DNA from: JANMJD01 sp963828405
GTDB lineage: Bacteria; Actinomycetota; Acidimicrobiia; Acidimicrobiales; Ilumatobacteraceae
Direction of reading: 5' to 3'
Length of the DNA stretch: 64,000 nucleotides
Assembly: GCA_963828405.1 (NCBI GenBank)
Contig: CAWHEG010000002.1
Coordinates: forward strand, 117,874-181,873
Within the stretch, counting starts at the first letter, position 1; every line of letters starts with the position of its first letter. Below are positions 15,551 to 24,004 of the stretch, one piece after another. The notes beneath the pieces are model-generated. The model saw only the letters and a program-made list of their open reading frames with translations, made no database searches and had not been told where the DNA came from. The translations under genes were made by a program, and so were the position numbers.

Positions 15551-17257
15551 CTACTGGTCGACGAGGCGGCCGTGTTCGAGGCGGAGCACCTGGTCGGCGC
15601 GCTCGAATGCCACCTCACGGTGCGAGACGGCCAGCACGGTCATGCCGGCCGCCGCCAGGTTCCGCCACAGCTGGAGTTCGGTCTCGACGTCGAGGGCGCT
15701 CGACAGATCGTCGAGCACGACCAGCTCGGGTGAGTGGATCAGCGCCCGGGCCGTGGCCACTCGCTGGCGCTGCCCACCGGACAGCCGCAGCCCGCGTGGG
15801 CCGATCATCGTCGCCGACCCGTTCGCCATCCCGGCGACGTCGACGTCGACGACGGCCGCCCGCAGGGCCGCGGCCAGCGAGCCGGCGGGCAGCACACCCG
15901 TCTCGATCGTCCCGAGGGCGACGTTGTCGGCGAGGGAGTCGGAGATCAGCTGGGGCACCTGCGGGAGGAATGCCGCGTTCGGCGGGACGAGGAACGCGGC
16001 GCGATCGTCGAGCACCCGGCCGTTCCAGCGCACCTCGCCGCTGGTCGACGCCTGGTAGGCCAGCCCGAGGAGGGCCCGCAGCATCGTGCTCTTCCCCGAA
16101 CCGATCGGCCCGGTGACGACGGTGAAGCTGCCCCGCACGATCGTGAAGCCGACGCCGGTGACGGCGGCGCGACCCTCGTAGCCGGCCGTCAGATCGACGA
16201 CCTCGAGGGATTCGAGCGGCACCCGCTCCACGACCACGGGGTCGGGGCGGGCGCGCACCGACCTCGGGCCGACGGGCAGCGACCGCGCGACGACGAGGTT
16301 GGCGACGTCCCCGTCGGCGACGAGCGGGCTCATCCGTCCGAAGGCCACCTCGGCCTGCTTGCGACGGGCCAGCAACCGGCCGGTCATCCGCGGCAGGAAG
16401 CTCAGCCAGCCGAGGTAGGCGGTGAAGACCGCCAGTTCGCCGACGGCGAACCGACCCGACGCCATCGCCGAGGCGGTCACGAGCAGTACCAGGCCGAGCC
16501 CGATGTCGGCTGCCCCGTTGCTGAACGCCTGGACGCCCTCCTCCAGCACCCGGTCGCGCACCGCGGTGTGCCGACGTTGGTCGACGAGCAGCCGCAGGCG
16601 CTCGAGCGCCCGCGGCGCCGCGTCGTTGACCTTGACCGTCGTCACCGACGTCATCAGATCGCCGAGCAACGCGCTGACCTGCCCCGTCGCCGCCCGATCG
16701 GCGGCCCGGAAGCGCTTGATCCGTCCGTCGAGGGCACGGGTCGCCAGGGCCACCCCGCCGAGTGGGACGACCAGCACGGCAGCGGCGCGCCCGTCGACCC
16801 GGCCGAGCACGAAGCCGGCGAAGACCGTGAAGACGAGGCCGGCGGTGATGTCGACCCAGCCGTCGATGAACATCGCCACGTCCTCGACGTCGTCGCGGAA
16901 GTGGGTGATCGCCTCACCGGCCGAGCCGACGGGCCGACCGGCTTCGCGTCCGCCACTGGCCATCTGGGCGGCGAGCAGGTTGGCGCGCAGGAACGTCTGC
17001 ATCGCCACCCAGACCTCGGTCCAGACCAGCGCCCCCCAGTGGATGGAAGCCATGCGGAACACCTCGTTCACCGCAACGGCCGCGGCGAGGACCATCACCC
17101 GGCGCGTGTCACCGTCGCGCAATGCGCCGAATCCCTGGCCGAGGAGCCACCCGCTGAGCACGGGAAACGTGAAGAAGGCGACGAACAACGCCAATCCGAG
17201 AACGAAACGCCGCCGTTCGTGGCCGGCGACGCGCAGGGCCAGGCGCCAGAGGCTCAT
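15551..17257 (-). CDS. ABC transporter, fused permease/ATPase, degenerate catalytic site
   Basis: A 568-residue ABC exporter half with an N-terminal six-helix domain (about residues 1-310) and a C-terminal ATPase. Walker A is GPIGSGKST, the signature is LSGGQRQR, and the H-loop is AVSHREV. The Walker B end reads LDDLSSALD, with Asp where the catalytic Glu normally stands, so this site probably hydrolyses ATP poorly. The partner upstream (overlap ATGA) has a normal Glu. This is the classic arrangement of a heterodimeric exporter such as TM287/288. The substrate is unknown. Confidence 0.88.
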   Translation of the reverse strand: MSLWRLALRVAGHERRRFVLGLALFVAFFTFPVLSGWLLGQGFGALRDGDTRRVMVLAAAVAVNEVFRMASIHWGALVWTEVWVAMQTFLRANLLAAQMASGGREAGRPVGSAGEAITHFRDDVEDVAMFIDGWVDITAGLVFTVFAGFVLGRVDGRAAAVLVVPLGGVALATRALDGRIKRFRAADRAATGQVSALLGDLMTSVTTVKVNDAAPRALERLRLLVDQRRHTAVRDRVLEEGVQAFSNGAADIGLGLVLLVTASAMASGRFAVGELAVFTAYLGWLSFLPRMTGRLLARRKQAEVAFGRMSPLVADGDVANLVVARSLPVGPRSVRARPDPVVVERVPLESLEVVDLTAGYEGRAAVTGVGFTIVRGSFTVVTGPIGSGKSTMLRALLGLAYQASTSGEVRWNGRVLDDRAAFLVPPNAAFLPQVPQLISDSLADNVALGTIETGVLPAGSLAAALRAAVVDVDVAGMANGSATMIGPRGLRLSGGQRQRVATARALIHSPELVVLDDLSSALDVETELQLWRNLAAAGMTVLAVSHREVAFERADQVLRLEHGRLVDQ

Positions 17258-19095
17258 CGCCCCACCCCGACGATCTCGGGCTCGCCGACCGGTCCCTCGT
17301 CGGCGACGGGCCGAGCGTCGTGACCATCGAGGTCGTCGCCTGGGTCCAGATCGTCGACGGTCGCTTCCGTCCCGTCATCGAGCGCCAGCTCCAGCAGCCG
17401 GGCGAACCGGCTGGTGGCGTCGGCGGCCAGTTCCCGGCGATCGCCGTACTCGGCGACGCGGCCCGAGTCGAACACGATGATGTCGTCGGCCCGCCGGAGG
17501 GTCGACAACCGGTGGGCGATGATCAGCGTCGTGCACCCGGCGGTGAGCGCGGTCACCGCGGCGTCGAGCTTCGCCTCGGTCTCGGGATCGACGCGGGCGG
17601 TCGGCTCGTCGAGCACGATCAGGTCGGGGCGGCGCAGCCAGACACGGGCGAGCGAGAGCAGTTGGGCCTCGCCGGCCGACAGCCCCTCACCAGACGGTCC
17701 GAGCGGCCGGTGGATGTCGTCGGCAACCCTGGTCAGGCCGGCGCGCCGCAAGGCGTCGGCGACCTCGGCATCGGTCGGGCCCCGATCGAACAGCGTGACG
17801 TTGTCCCGGATCGTTCCGGCGAACAGCTCGACCTCCTGGGGGATCATCGCCACCCGGCGGCGCAGTTCGGCGAGCGGGATGTCGGCGATCGGCACCCCGC
17901 CGAGACGGACGGTGCCGTGCGTGGCCTCGACGAGGCGCATCACCAGGCGGGAGAAGGTGGTCTTTCCGCTGCCCGTGCGACCCACCACACCGACCCGGCG
18001 CCCTGGGCGGACCTCGATGGTGACGTCGCGCAGCACCGGTTGGCCGTCGCCGTAGTCGAACGAGACGCCCTCGAAGCCGACGCCGAACGCTCCCGGGGGT
18101 GGGCTGAGCGTGCCCTCGTCGAGGATGTCGGCCTCGATCGCCATCAGGTCCATCACCCGGACCATTGCGCCGTTCGCCTTCTGCACGGTCTCGAGCTCGT
18201 GGACGAAGTCCTCCAGTGGCCGGCTGATCAGCTGGACGTACTGGAAGAGGAGGAAGGCCGTGCCGATCGAGATCGTGCCGCGGGCGACGAGCAGCCCGCT
18301 GGCGGCGAGCGTCACCGCCGATCCGGCCCCCACCGAGCCCTGCACGATCCACCACAGGCGCAGGAACGCCCTCTCGCGGCGCAACGCGCTGCCTACGACA
18401 GCGGCGCTGTCCTCGACGAACCGCCAGACGGCATGAGCGCCTGCACCGTTCGCCCGCAGGTCCTCCGAGGCGGTGAGGCGCTCCTCGATGCCGCCGTAGA
18501 GCCGGGCGTAGCTGCCCATCTCGTCGGACGCCTCGGCGACCGCCCGGTGCCGCCCGGCGATCACGAGGCGTACGGCGACGGCGAGGTAGGCCGCCGCCCC
18601 GACGGCCAACCGCCAGTCGACGACGGCGAGCACCCCGACGATGCCGACGACGGTGAACAGCGCACTCGCCGCCCGCGGCACGACCCGGCCGAGGAAGTCG
18701 GAGACCGAGGTGACGTCACCGTCGACGCGCTGGATCAGCTCGCCCGGGGTGTGGCGGCGATGGAACTCGTGATCGAGGCCGAGCACGTGTCCGGCCATGT
18801 CCATCCGGATCTTGTTCGTCGTCCGCCATGCCGTGACCGTGGCGAACCAGGCGACCACGACGGCGCACAGCTGCGCGCCGAGAGCCACGGCGAGGAAGAC
18901 GAGGGCGTAGCGCACCAGGACGGTGCCGGTCGTGCCCGCCGTCGCCCGATCGACGATCGCCCGCACGATCAACGGCCCGATCAGCCCGAACGCCGATCCC
19001 ACGGCGAGCAGCGCCCCGAGGCCGGCCCATCGCCCCGCGTCGGGGCGCAGCAGACCGGCCAGGGCGCGCCATCGAGAGGTTGTCGGGACCGGCAT
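17254..19095 (-). CDS. ABC transporter, fused permease/ATPase, canonical partner
   Basis: A 613-residue ABC exporter half with membrane domain (about residues 10-310) and ATPase domain. Walker A is GRTGSGKTT near residue 375, the signature is LSAGEAQ, Walker B with Glu is VLDEPT, and the H-loop is IAHRLS. An acidic tail of about 35 residues (DDGTEATVDDLDPGDDLDGH) follows the ATPase. I chose the ATG at 19095 because upstream in-frame sequence lacks family resemblance. The last codon overlaps the start of the partner gene, ensuring equal synthesis. It is divergent from the methyltransferase. Confidence 0.88.
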   Translation of the reverse strand: MPVPTTSRWRALAGLLRPDAGRWAGLGALLAVGSAFGLIGPLIVRAIVDRATAGTTGTVLVRYALVFLAVALGAQLCAVVVAWFATVTAWRTTNKIRMDMAGHVLGLDHEFHRRHTPGELIQRVDGDVTSVSDFLGRVVPRAASALFTVVGIVGVLAVVDWRLAVGAAAYLAVAVRLVIAGRHRAVAEASDEMGSYARLYGGIEERLTASEDLRANGAGAHAVWRFVEDSAAVVGSALRRERAFLRLWWIVQGSVGAGSAVTLAASGLLVARGTISIGTAFLLFQYVQLISRPLEDFVHELETVQKANGAMVRVMDLMAIEADILDEGTLSPPPGAFGVGFEGVSFDYGDGQPVLRDVTIEVRPGRRVGVVGRTGSGKTTFSRLVMRLVEATHGTVRLGGVPIADIPLAELRRRVAMIPQEVELFAGTIRDNVTLFDRGPTDAEVADALRRAGLTRVADDIHRPLGPSGEGLSAGEAQLLSLARVWLRRPDLIVLDEPTARVDPETEAKLDAAVTALTAGCTTLIIAHRLSTLRRADDIIVFDSGRVAEYGDRRELAADATSRFARLLELALDDGTEATVDDLDPGDDLDGHDARPVADEGPVGEPEIVGVGR

Positions 19096-19209
19096 CGACA
19101 CAGTCTCGTCGGCCCTGCCCCGGCCCGCAGAACGAATATTCCGCCGTGCCGCCGGCTGGGAACGTCGGCCACGTGGCGACATCGCCGAAGCGTGCGCTCG
19201 GCGGCACGG

Positions 19210-19215
19210 TACGGT
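19210..19215 (+). promoter_or_regulatory. -10 box (TACGGT) of the methyltransferase gene
   Basis: TACGGT lies 9 bases before the ATG at 19225. Confidence 0.4.
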
Positions 19216-19224
19216 GACGTCCCG

Positions 19225-20358
19225 ATGCACGGCACGACTCCGGTGAGCTCCGACGTCTACTACTCGGGCACCTACTGGAACGCCCGCGCCGAGGTCGTCG
19301 CCTACATGAACGAGTTGGCGACGGGGGACGCGGCGACCCACTGGTGGCAGGATCTCCTCGCCTGGCGAGGCCGCCCGTTCAAACGGGCGCTGGCGATCAA
19401 CTGCGGCAACGGATGGGTCGAGCGCGACCTGATCGGCCAGGGGGTCGTCGAGTCGGCGATCGGCATCGACATCAGCGCCGAGCTCTTGGCCGAGGCACGC
19501 GGCGAGGCCGCCCGGCACGGCATGCCGATCGACTACCTGCAGGTCGACATCAACACGTTCGACTTCGGCCTCGACCAACCGGGTGTCGGCATGTCGGCGC
19601 TCGACGGCGTCGATCTGGTGATCAACTTCGCCGCCGCCCACCACATCGCCCACATCGACCGGGTGTTCCGCCACATCGCCCGCCTGCTCGGCCCCGAAGG
19701 GGCGTTCGTCTCCTACGACTACGTCGGATCCCACCGCAACCTGTACCCCACCGCACACTGGGAGGCCATCTGGCAGGCCAACGAGTCGCTGCCGTTGGAG
19801 TTCCGCCGCGCCCTGCACTACGCCCACCTGCCGGCGATCCTCGCCGGCGACCCCACCGAGGCGATCCATTCCGAACTGATCGTGTCGACCATGCGGCGCT
19901 ACTTCGACCTGCCGGTCGAACGGTACCTGGGCGGGGCCGTGGCCTACGAGGTGCTCTCGTTCAATCCCCCGTTCCACGACCCGGCGCGCCACACCGGCGC
20001 GCTCGTCGAGCAGATCCTGGCCGCCGACCGCGCCTACCGCGACCGCGACCCGGCCGCCAACAGCCTCTTCGCCTATCTGATCGCCGTGCCCCGCCCCACC
20101 CCCGACGCCGGCCAACTGGCCGAGTGGTCACGCCTCGAGCACCAGCGCGAGACGGCCGTCGGGGCCGCCGGCGGGCGCTACTACCCGCCGACGATGGTCG
20201 AGGCGCTCTACGACCGGATCTACGCACTGGAGACCGAGAGCGCCCAGCGGGCCGAGGCGCTGCGACGGCTGCAGGCGATCAGTCCCTGGCGGCTCGTCGC
20301 CCGCCGGGCGCCCGGCGCGGCATTGCTGGCCCGCTGGGCGCGCCGGTGGCGGACGTAG
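19225..20358 (+). CDS. Class I SAM-dependent methyltransferase
   Basis: A 377-residue protein with a Rossmann methyltransferase core at about residues 50-180: ALAINCGNGWVERDLI is motif I, IGIDIS the acidic ribose-binding strand, and VDLVINFAAAHHIAHIDRVF motif IV. A C-terminal region of about 130 residues ends in a predicted helix with the basic tail RWARRWRT. N-terminal YYSGTYWNARAEVVAYMNE resembles sugar- or glycan-linked methyltransferases, but I would not name a substrate. It is a single gene, divergent from the ABC exporter and convergent with the flavoenzyme. Confidence 0.8.
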   Translation: MHGTTPVSSDVYYSGTYWNARAEVVAYMNELATGDAATHWWQDLLAWRGRPFKRALAINCGNGWVERDLIGQGVVESAIGIDISAELLAEARGEAARHGMPIDYLQVDINTFDFGLDQPGVGMSALDGVDLVINFAAAHHIAHIDRVFRHIARLLGPEGAFVSYDYVGSHRNLYPTAHWEAIWQANESLPLEFRRALHYAHLPAILAGDPTEAIHSELIVSTMRRYFDLPVERYLGGAVAYEVLSFNPPFHDPARHTGALVEQILAADRAYRDRDPAANSLFAYLIAVPRPTPDAGQLAEWSRLEHQRETAVGAAGGRYYPPTMVEALYDRIYALETESAQRAEALRRLQAISPWRLVARRAPGAALLARWARRWRT

Positions 20359-20371
20359 CCGACGACCCCGG

Positions 20372-21496
20372 TCAGGGATGGAAGCGGGCGGGTGCCAGCA
20401 TCTCCTCGGTCACCCCGCGGGCGATCACGTCCTCGGGAAACCGGCCCGCCGTGATCAGTCCGGCCATCGAGGCGGCCATCGCCGGCGACGTCTCGATCCC
20501 CCATCCGCCCTGGCCGCACAGCCACCACAGCCCGGGGATCTCGGGGTCGGGCCCGTTGACGGGTGTCCGGTCGGGGGCGAAGGTCCGCAACCCCGCCCAC
20601 GATGTCTTCAGTGACCGCAGCCCGAGCGTCGTGGTGCGATTGACCTCATCGATCACGAGGGCGACGTCGATCTCCTCCGGGCGGGCGTCGCACGGCTCGC
20701 TGGGGTGCTCGTCGGCCGGCGAGCACTGGATGTTCGGTCCCTCCGGTTGCCAGTAGTACTTCTCGGCGACGTCGGAGACGTGGGCGCCGAACGGCTCGAC
20801 CACGGCAGTCGTCGGACACACCGCCATCGTGCGGCGCCTGGGCTGCAGGCCGAGCGGGCGGGCGCCTGCCCGAGCGCCGAGCACATCGGTCCACGCCCCG
20901 GCGGCGAGCACGACGTCGCCGGCCGAAACCGTCCGCCCAGTGTTCGAGGTGACGTCGAAGCCCCCCGAACGGCGGTCGATGGCCACGACGTCGTACCACT
21001 TCTCGATCTGTGCCCCGGCCTCGATCCCGCCGCGTACCCAGCCCTGATGGAGCGACATCACGTCGATGCTGCACGCCCCGCGCTCGAGGCACGCAGCGGC
21101 GAACACCTCGGGTCGCAGGTGGGGGCAGACCTCCAACGCGCCCTCGACCCCGACGTCCTCGACCAGTGGTGTGGCGGCGACCATGTCGGCCACGATCTGC
21201 ACGGCGGGCGGCTCGGCGACGAACAGCGACAGGCGGGGCGTGAGGATCTCGGAGGTGTCGAGCATCGTCGGCGCGGCCTCGAGGAAGGCGCGGCTGGCCG
21301 ACAACAGGCCGCGCACGATCGGCGGGCCGTAGCTCTCGAGGAACAACGCGGCCGACCTGCCGGTCGTGTGGTACGCCAGTTGACCCTCCCGCTCGACGAG
21401 CAGCACCCTGCGGCCCGCCCTGGCCAGTTCGTAGGTGACGGACACGCCGGCGATCCCGCCGCCGACGACCACGGTGTCGAAGTTCGGTGCAGGCAC
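20372..21496 (-). CDS. FAD-dependent oxidoreductase (DAO family)
   Basis: A 374-residue DAO-type flavoprotein oxidising an amine or amino acid. The N-terminal dinucleotide motif is VVVGGGIAGVSVTYELA followed by VLLVERE, then the TGRSAALF segment. The C-terminal FAD-contact region contains FAPDRTPVNGPDP, then LWWLCGQGGWGIETSPAMA. It resembles D-arginine dehydrogenase (DauA) or glycine-oxidase-like enzymes; the substrate is unproven. I chose the GTG at 21496 because a TACGTT box ends 7 bases upstream. An alternative TTG lies three codons earlier. Confidence 0.85.
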   Translation of the reverse strand: MPAPNFDTVVVGGGIAGVSVTYELARAGRRVLLVEREGQLAYHTTGRSAALFLESYGPPIVRGLLSASRAFLEAAPTMLDTSEILTPRLSLFVAEPPAVQIVADMVAATPLVEDVGVEGALEVCPHLRPEVFAAACLERGACSIDVMSLHQGWVRGGIEAGAQIEKWYDVVAIDRRSGGFDVTSNTGRTVSAGDVVLAAGAWTDVLGARAGARPLGLQPRRRTMAVCPTTAVVEPFGAHVSDVAEKYYWQPEGPNIQCSPADEHPSEPCDARPEEIDVALVIDEVNRTTTLGLRSLKTSWAGLRTFAPDRTPVNGPDPEIPGLWWLCGQGGWGIETSPAMAASMAGLITAGRFPEDVIARGVTEEMLAPARFHP

Positions 21497-21503
21497 GTCC
21501 CCC

Positions 21504-21509
21504 AACGTA
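21504..21509 (-). promoter_or_regulatory. -10 box (TACGTT) of the DAO-family gene
   Basis: On the minus strand TACGTT ends 7 bases before the GTG at 21496, the leaderless spacing. Confidence 0.45.
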
Positions 21510-21557
21510 ACCGGCCCGAACGTGACTCCCGGGCAGGCTGTCGGCGGCGTCGGCTGC

Positions 21558-22082
21558 TTACACCCCGAGCAGTTCCTTCCAGCGGGGTGGGAAGGCCGCC
21601 TCGACCTGCTGCGGGGTCATCAGCAGGGTCGCCTCGGGCACCTGGTCGGCGATCGCCCTCGCCTCGGCGTAGTGGTGCGTCACGTTGGCCACGCCTTCGA
21701 ACATCGTGCGGCGCATGGCGACCAGCTCGGTCGGCGGTTCGGCATGGAGGAACCCCCAGACCAGCGCGGCCAGCCGGAGGTCGTGGGTCACCGGGGCCCG
21801 GCCGTACACCGACGCCCGGCGAAGCGCGACCCCGAGCACACCCTGGATGGCGTCGTCTCGCCGCTCCCCCAGCTGCAGCTTGAGCTGCGGCGCGAACCGC
21901 CGCGCCAGGTGAAACGCATACCCCTGATCCGGGCCCTGGTATCCGAGCCGGGCCCCGTGGGGCTGGCGGCCGGACAGTTCACCCGGCCGGCCCGGGTGCC
22001 AGGCCGCAGGGACGGCGTCCGGCGAGGCGTACGCGCGTACCTGGGCGGCGGGATCTGTCGGTACGAAGGGGGGTGCGGCCAT
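21558..22082 (-). CDS. Conserved hypothetical protein downstream of cimA
   Basis: A 174-residue soluble protein that I do not recognise. The N-terminal third is rich in Pro, Ala and Gly (PTDPAAQVRAYASPDAVP). The rest is predicted helical: a segment GYAFHLARRFAPQLKLQLGE, then DAIQGVLGVALRRASVYGRAP, and a central RRTMFEGVANVTHHYAEARA. A histidine pair and conserved-looking Arg/Asp residues hint at a folded domain rather than spurious coding. It starts 23 bases after the cimA stop in the same direction, so it is probably co-transcribed and subject to the same leader. Confidence 0.65.
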   Translation of the reverse strand: MAAPPFVPTDPAAQVRAYASPDAVPAAWHPGRPGELSGRQPHGARLGYQGPDQGYAFHLARRFAPQLKLQLGERRDDAIQGVLGVALRRASVYGRAPVTHDLRLAALVWGFLHAEPPTELVAMRRTMFEGVANVTHHYAEARAIADQVPEATLLMTPQQVEAAFPPRWKELLGV

Positions 22083-22105
22083 GGCGCTGCCTGTTCTAGC
22101 CGCGA

Positions 22106-23678
22106 TCAGCCGGCGTGGAGCAGCCCGTAGACGAGCGAGTCGCTGAGCGCCTGCCAGGACGCCTCGATGATGTTCGCCGACACCCCGATCGTCGTCCAGC
22201 TGCGTTGGCCGTCGGTGGCGTCGATGAGCACCCGGGTGACCGCGCCGGTCGCCGTGGCCCCGTCGAGGATGCGCACCTTGTAGTCGGTCAGATGGATCTG
22301 GTCGAGTTGGGGGAAGCGGCCCGCCAGGGCGCTGCGCAGCGCCTTGTCGATGGCATTGACCGGCCCGTTGCCCTCGGCGGTGTGGACGAAGCGTTCCTCG
22401 CCGACCCACACCTTGACGGTCGCCTCGGTGGAGAAGGTGCCATTGGGCAGCTCGTCGGTGATCACCCGCATCGACTCGACGGCGAACTGGTCCTGCTTCC
22501 AACCGGTCGCCTTGCGCATCAACAGCTCGAGCGACGCGTCGGCGGCCTCGAAGTGATACCCCTCGTGCTCGAGACGCTTGAGCTCGTCGATCACGCCGTT
22601 GATCACCGCGCCGTCCATCTCCAGCCCGAGCTCCTCGGCCTTGATCTTGATCGTCGCCCGCCCCGCCATCTCGGAGACCACGAAGCGAGTGCCGTTGCCG
22701 ACCAGTTCGGGGTCGACGTGCTCGTAGGCGTCCTTGGCCCGCACGATGGCGCTGACGTGCAGGCCCGCCTTGTGGGCGAACGCGCTGGCCCCGACGTAGG
22801 GGGCCTGGGGGTTGAGGGGCCGGTTGAGCACCTCGGCGATGTGGTGGCTGACCGCGGTCAGCCGCTCGATACGGCCTTCGGGGAGCACGTCGAAGCCCAT
22901 CTTGAGCTGCAGGTTGGGGATCACCGTGGTCAGGTTGGTGTTCCCCGTCCGCTCGCCGAGCCCGTTCATGCATCCCTGCACCTGACGCACCCCGGCGCGG
23001 ACCGCGGCCATCGCGTTGGCCACGGCGCAACCGGTGTCGTCGTGGCAGTGGATGGCCAACGTCACGTCGTCGCGGAAGTGCGACTTGACCGCGGCGACGA
23101 TCGCCTCGACCTCGTGGGGCAGCGATCCGCCGTTGGTGTCGCACAACACCAGATGCGACGCACCCTTGACGACGGCGGCTTCGAGGGCGCGGCATCGCGA
23201 ACTCGGGGTTGCGCTTGTAGCCGTCGAAGAAGTGCTCGGCATCGACCATCACCCGCCGGCCGTGACCGCGGAGGAACTCGACCGAGTCGGCGATCATCGC
23301 CTCTCCCTCGTCGAGGGTGGTGTTGAGCGCGTTGAGCACGTGATAGTCCCAGCTCTTGGCCACGATGCAGACGGCCTCGGTGCCCGCCTCGATGAGGTTG
23401 CGCAGGGTCGTGTCGTCGTCGACCTTGCCCTTGGGGCGCCGGGTGGAACCGAAGGCGACGAGGGTCGAGGTCTCGAGCCGCAATTCGGTCGCCGCCCGCC
23501 GGAAGAACTCGATGTCCTTCGGGTTGGCTCCCGGCCAACCGCCCTCGATCCACATGATCCCGAGCGCGTCGAGCTGCTCGGCGATCCGCAGCTTGTCCTC
23601 CACGGTCGCAGACACGCCTTCGACCTGAAGGCCGTCGCGCAGTGTGGTGTCGAAGATCTCGACTCGTTCGCGGGTCAT
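22106..23678 (-). pseudogene. cimA: (R)-citramalate synthase, interrupted by one frameshift
   Basis: CimA condenses pyruvate and acetyl-CoA to citramalate, the first step of the threonine-independent route to isoleucine. N-terminal signatures are FDTTLRDGLQVEGVS and WIEGGWPG; metal-site and middle parts are LCDTNGGSLP and HCHDDTGCAVAN; the C-terminal LeuA-type allosteric domain covers about residues 370-520. One extra C near 23191-23192 breaks the frame between NPEFAM and RALEAAVVKG. Removing it gives a normal 523-residue protein. Both halves are well conserved on either side, so I favour a sequencing or assembly error. The ATG at 23678 follows a leader with isoleucine codons and a terminator. 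Confidence 0.9.
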
Positions 23679-23746
23679 GGCTGACACTCCGTTGGTTGGT
23701 CCTCGATGTCGTGTGGTCCACCCGACCGCAGCCGGGAAATGAAAGA

Positions 23747-23764
23747 GCCGCCCCAGAGGGCGGC
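23747..23764 (-). terminator. Attenuator terminator in the cimA leader
   Basis: On the minus strand a 7-base-pair GCCGCCC/GGGCGGC stem with loop TCTG is followed by the T-rich tract TCTTTCATTT (23746-23737). It lies between the leader peptide and the cimA ATG, so it can only act on cimA and the gene after it. Confidence 0.75.
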
Positions 23765-23770
23765 CCGTAC

Positions 23771-23794
23771 GCGCACGTGGAGATCCACGTGCGC
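23771..23794 (-). promoter_or_regulatory. Perfect hairpin in the cimA leader
   Basis: A 10-base-pair perfect stem (GCGCACGTGG / CCACGTGCGC) with loop ATCT begins on the last base of the leader peptide stop codon. A ribosome paused on the isoleucine codons would cover part of its 5' arm, so its folding should depend on leader translation. Confidence 0.65.
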
Positions 23795-23826
23795 TAGCAA
23801 ATGATGATCTCGGCGGCTGAACCCAC
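23794..23826 (-). CDS. Isoleucine-rich leader peptide of cimA (attenuator)
   Basis: A ten-codon frame starting with GTG encodes MGSAAEIIIC and stops with TAG. It has three consecutive isoleucine codons (ATC ATC ATT) at 23800-23808. It is preceded at 7 bases by a TAACCT box, so the transcript would begin at the GTG itself. It is followed by a perfect hairpin and then a terminator before cimA, whose pathway product is isoleucine. This is the arrangement of ribosome-mediated attenuation as in ilv and leu leaders. The peptide is too short for homology evidence; the argument is composition plus position. Confidence 0.75.
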   Translation of the reverse strand: MGSAAEIIIC

Positions 23827-23833
23827 GCCGCAA

Positions 23834-23839
23834 AGGTTA
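23834..23839 (-). promoter_or_regulatory. -10 box (TAACCT) of the cimA leader
   Basis: TAACCT ends 7 bases before the leader GTG. No clear -35 element is visible. Confidence 0.55.
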
Positions 23840-24004
23840 GCGCGGGCCGGCGGGCAGGCCTACCTCGATCCGGAGCGAACGTACGGGGCGGAGCCGACTC
23901 GCCGCGACCGGCTCGGGTTCTCGTCACCAAACGGTAATGTTCGGAGTGGGCGGACGCGATCAGGCAGACGGTGACGACTGCACGCGAGAGACGGCGAGGC
24001 TGAT

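Noticed and set aside
17320..19224. An open frame that runs through the antisense of the ABC exporter and into the methyltransferase
   Set aside because: Only the part from 19225 on resembles a protein family; the rest is antisense shadow.
23180..23200. Programmed ribosomal frameshift in cimA
   Set aside because: No slippery heptamer or stimulating stem is seen, and similar single-base shifts occur in three unrelated genes here.
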